DNA from: DASRIA01 sp963768885
Lineage (GTDB): Bacteria > Actinomycetota > Thermoleophilia > Solirubrobacterales > JBBDJG01
Assembly: GCA_963768885.1 (NCBI GenBank)
Contig: CAVYJN010000007.1
Coordinates: 248,001-312,000, forward strand
DNA: 64,000 nucleotides
Direction: 5' to 3'
Made by a program: the position numbers and the translations under genes. The notes beneath the pieces were generated by a model, which did not search any database, was not told the DNA's origin, and was given only the letters and a program-made list of their open reading frames with translations. Below are positions 62,126-64,000 of the stretch, piece after piece; position 1 is the first letter of the stretch, and each line of letters begins with the position of its first letter.

Positions 62126-64000
62126 TCAGTTGTTGCCGCTGACGCACTTGCCGTGCGCGTTGGCGCCGTTGCGGTTGGTGCCGTACTTCTGGCGGAAACC
62201 GGCGTCGCCGAGGAACTGCTGGTCCGCCTTGCAGAACTCGGCGGCGTTCTTGAAGTCCTCACGCACGGGCGGCTGTGGCTCGCGTACCGGGATGCGCAGC
62301 TTCACGCCGTTGATCGTGATCGTCGACGCGACCTCGGAGGCCTTGAGGAAAGTGGCGTCGTCCTGGGCCAGCTCGAGCCGGATCTTGTGCCCCGGCTCGA
62401 AGCGCCAGCCGTTGCCGTGCAACTCGAACGTCGCGGGGCCGCTCGCGCTCAGCACGCGGTAGGGGCCGCGGTCGACCATCACCTGGGTGCCGTCGGGGAA
62501 GACGTCGTAGAGGCGCGCGTTGAGCTGCACGCCGACGCCGGTCGACGCCTGGTAGTCGACGGTCAGCTTCGTCGCACCGATCATCGTCGCGCGCTCGGCC
62601 AGTGCGGGCGAGTCGTAGACGGCGACGCCGGGGCCCGCGGGCGTGGTCGTGAAGGGGCAGCGCGACCCGTTGGTGAAGATGTTGATGACCGGGTCGGCCT
62701 GGGACGCGTGCGGGTTCGGCTCGGCGTTGTTGGTCGTGGTCTGGGTGCCCGACACGTCGATGCGAAGGCGGTGGGGCGCCAACTGGAAGAAGCTCGGCGC
62801 GGTGAAGGTCGCGCCGGGCTCGTTCGCCGGGAACTCGGCGGTGGCGTTCTGCGGGCAGATCTGGAGCGCGGCCGTGACGTCGTAGGCGGGCTGCGGCTCG
62901 CTCGCGTTGCCGGGAGGCTGGGCGAAGTGGTCGACGAACGCGTTCAACCGGGTCGTGACCCCGGTGCGGTAGAGGCCCGCCGGGTCGGCGTTCACGTCGC
63001 CGCCGGAATAGTCCGCGAAGGTGCAGACGTGGTGGTCGGCGCCACACAGGTCACCCCACTCCTTGGCCTTGTTCTGCACGAAGTGCTGGTAGTCGCCGAA
63101 GTACTGCTGGATCGGGTAGCCCGGCACCGCCGCCTGGATGCGGTTCGACATCCGCAGCGCCTCGACCGGCGTGAACAGCGGGTCCGTGAGGGTCGCGGCG
63201 TTGAAGATCGGGATCCGGTAGCTCGGGTCCGACGCGATCCGCGCGAACCACTGGTTCTGGTAGTAGGCCGAGCGGTCGCTGATGAACTCGGGCAGGATGT
63301 TCTCGATCGGGTTCTGGCACTGCGGCGCGGTGTCGAACGGCTCGGGCGCGGCCATGCAGATGAAGGCCTCGTCCACGGTCGACGGGAAGGTCGCGCCGAA
63401 CTGGCCGGTGCCGTAGAGGATGTTGTCGATGCTCTGCTTGGGGATCCCGAACGGGTCGGCGGAGTCGGACCCGTCGAATGCCGGCAGGTCGTCGGGATAC
63501 TGCGAGTGGTGGCCGGTGGGGATCAGCGAGTAGACGATGTCCGTCCAGCCGTAGCGCGGGGCAGTCACCGCCAGCTTCATGGCCGCGCCGCCCGGGCTCT
63601 GCCACTTCGGGTCGGTGAGGGCCATCCACGCGAAGCCGCCTCCGTAGGAGCCGCCGGTCGGGACCACCTTCTGCGGGTTCACGTTGAAGAACGGGTCGTC
63701 CGCGAGCAATCCCGCGAGGTACTGGAGGTCGTTGATCTCGAAGCGGCGCGAGTCGAGCTGGGTCTCGCCCGTCGAGCCGCCGCCGCCCGACTGGTTGCGG
63801 AAGCCGCGAGCCGTGTAGGTCACGACCACATAGCCGCGCGAGGCGAACCACGCGTTGTTGTAGTGCCAGCGCTCGCCGGTGCCGAAGTCGGGGGCCTGCC
63901 AGGCGAACTTGTCGCCGGCACAGCAGCCGTGCATGAACACGACGAGCGGGTAGCCGCCGGGCGGCGCGGGCAGCGTCGGCCGCGAGATGTCGACGTCGAG
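62126..64000 (-). CDS. CocE/NonD-type X-Pro dipeptidyl-peptidase-like hydrolase, 5' end missing
   Basis: The frame stays open to the right window edge, so the N-terminus lies outside. It has VFMHGCCAGDKFAWQAPD, the serine nucleophile in TGGSYGGGFAWMAL, and the C-terminal jelly-roll-type domain near RLRIDVSGTQTTTNNAEP typical of CocE/NonD proteins. These are serine esterases or peptidases acting on acyl or prolyl substrates. The C-terminal tail (NRNGANAHGKCVSGNN) is Cys-containing and suggests secretion, though the signal region is not visible. Confidence 0.85.
   Translation of the reverse strand, partial: LDVDISRPTLPAPPGGYPLVVFMHGCCAGDKFAWQAPDFGTGERWHYNNAWFASRGYVVVTYTARGFRNQSGGGGSTGETQLDSRRFEINDLQYLAGLLADDPFFNVNPQKVVPTGGSYGGGFAWMALTDPKWQSPGGAAMKLAVTAPRYGWTDIVYSLIPTGHHSQYPDDLPAFDGSDSADPFGIPKQSIDNILYGTGQFGATFPSTVDEAFICMAAPEPFDTAPQCQNPIENILPEFISDRSAYYQNQWFARIASDPSYRIPIFNAATLTDPLFTPVEALRMSNRIQAAVPGYPIQQYFGDYQHFVQNKAKEWGDLCGADHHVCTFADYSGGDVNADPAGLYRTGVTTRLNAFVDHFAQPPGNASEPQPAYDVTAALQICPQNATAEFPANEPGATFTAPSFFQLAPHRLRIDVSGTQTTTNNAEPNPHASQADPVINIFTNGSRCPFTTTPAGPGVAVYDSPALAERATMIGATKLTVDYQASTGVGVQLNARLYDVFPDGTQVMVDRGPYRVLSASGPATFELHGNGWRFEPGHKIRLELAQDDATFLKASEVASTITINGVKLRIPVREPQPPVREDFKNAAEFCKADQQFLGDAGFRQKYGTNRNGANAHGKCVSGNN

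Overview
The window reads as a chromosomal segment of a GC-rich actinobacterium (about 70% GC by eye, not computed). The class Thermoleophilia (Solirubrobacterales or a relative) is the most likely home. The grounds are frequent GTG, TTG and even CTG starts, several probable F420/deazaflavin or LLM flavoproteins, many SnoaL/NTF2 and alpha/beta-hydrolase proteins, EthR-type regulators and a DUF559-type remnant. I see no rRNA, insertion sequence, prophage or CRISPR array. Three tRNA genes (His, Arg, Pro) are present.

Layout. 1-4281: a propane-monooxygenase-like di-iron oxygenase operon (prmA-prmB-prmC, the last cut by the window edge) with a divergent TetR/EthR-like regulator. 4354-5245: a heavily frameshifted DUF559-type remnant. 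5317-8895: tig-clpP-clpX. 8940-18143: a mixed block with two GT92-like glycosyltransferases, NAD-dependent sugar-epimerase-like proteins, a kelch protein, a haloalkane dehalogenase next to a ferredoxin-reductase-like flavoprotein, a STAS protein, and a SnoaL-methyltransferase fusion translationally coupled to one GT92. 18320-24230: cupredoxin lipoprotein, P450, HU, CysC, SnoaL, cupin, tRNA-His, epimerase and O-methyltransferase. 24337-28018: a large secreted NHL-propeller protein with seven ~100-residue tandem repeats. 28061-35716: two tRNAs, a PPOX flavoprotein, an EthA/EthR-like pair, an MDR reductase, DUF1015 and an LLM-SCP2 fusion. 35751-40334: cobalamin adenosyltransferase, OsmC, aldehyde dehydrogenase, nicotinamidase, NUDIX and rhodanese. 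40472-44444: potA-D-B-C polyamine importer. 44522-48333: hydrolases and a secreted phosphoesterase. 48403-54376: a fatty/aryl-acyl-CoA beta-oxidation operon. 54386-64000: a beta-helix protein, small enzymes, a TadE-like protein, a PadR operon, an MBL-fold hydrolase and a CocE-type hydrolase cut by the right edge.

How the genes fit together. The oxidative catabolic theme is strong: di-iron monooxygenase, Baeyer-Villiger monooxygenase, P450, dehalogenase, aldehyde dehydrogenase and a full acyl-CoA degradation set. Both flavin or di-iron oxygenase systems are divergent from an EthR-family repressor, with inverted repeats lying over the promoters.

Two whole-window signals deserve attention. First, at least 18 genes at the head of a transcription unit have TANNNT (or a close variant) 6-9 nt before the start codon and no Shine-Dalgarno, while genes inside operons carry GGAGG-type sites. 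This points to widespread leaderless transcription. Second, about ten otherwise well-conserved genes are broken by single-base shifts, nearly all +1 and often at GGC read as GGGC. This looks like sequencing or assembly error rather than true gene decay, so those genes are annotated as CDS with the shift noted.
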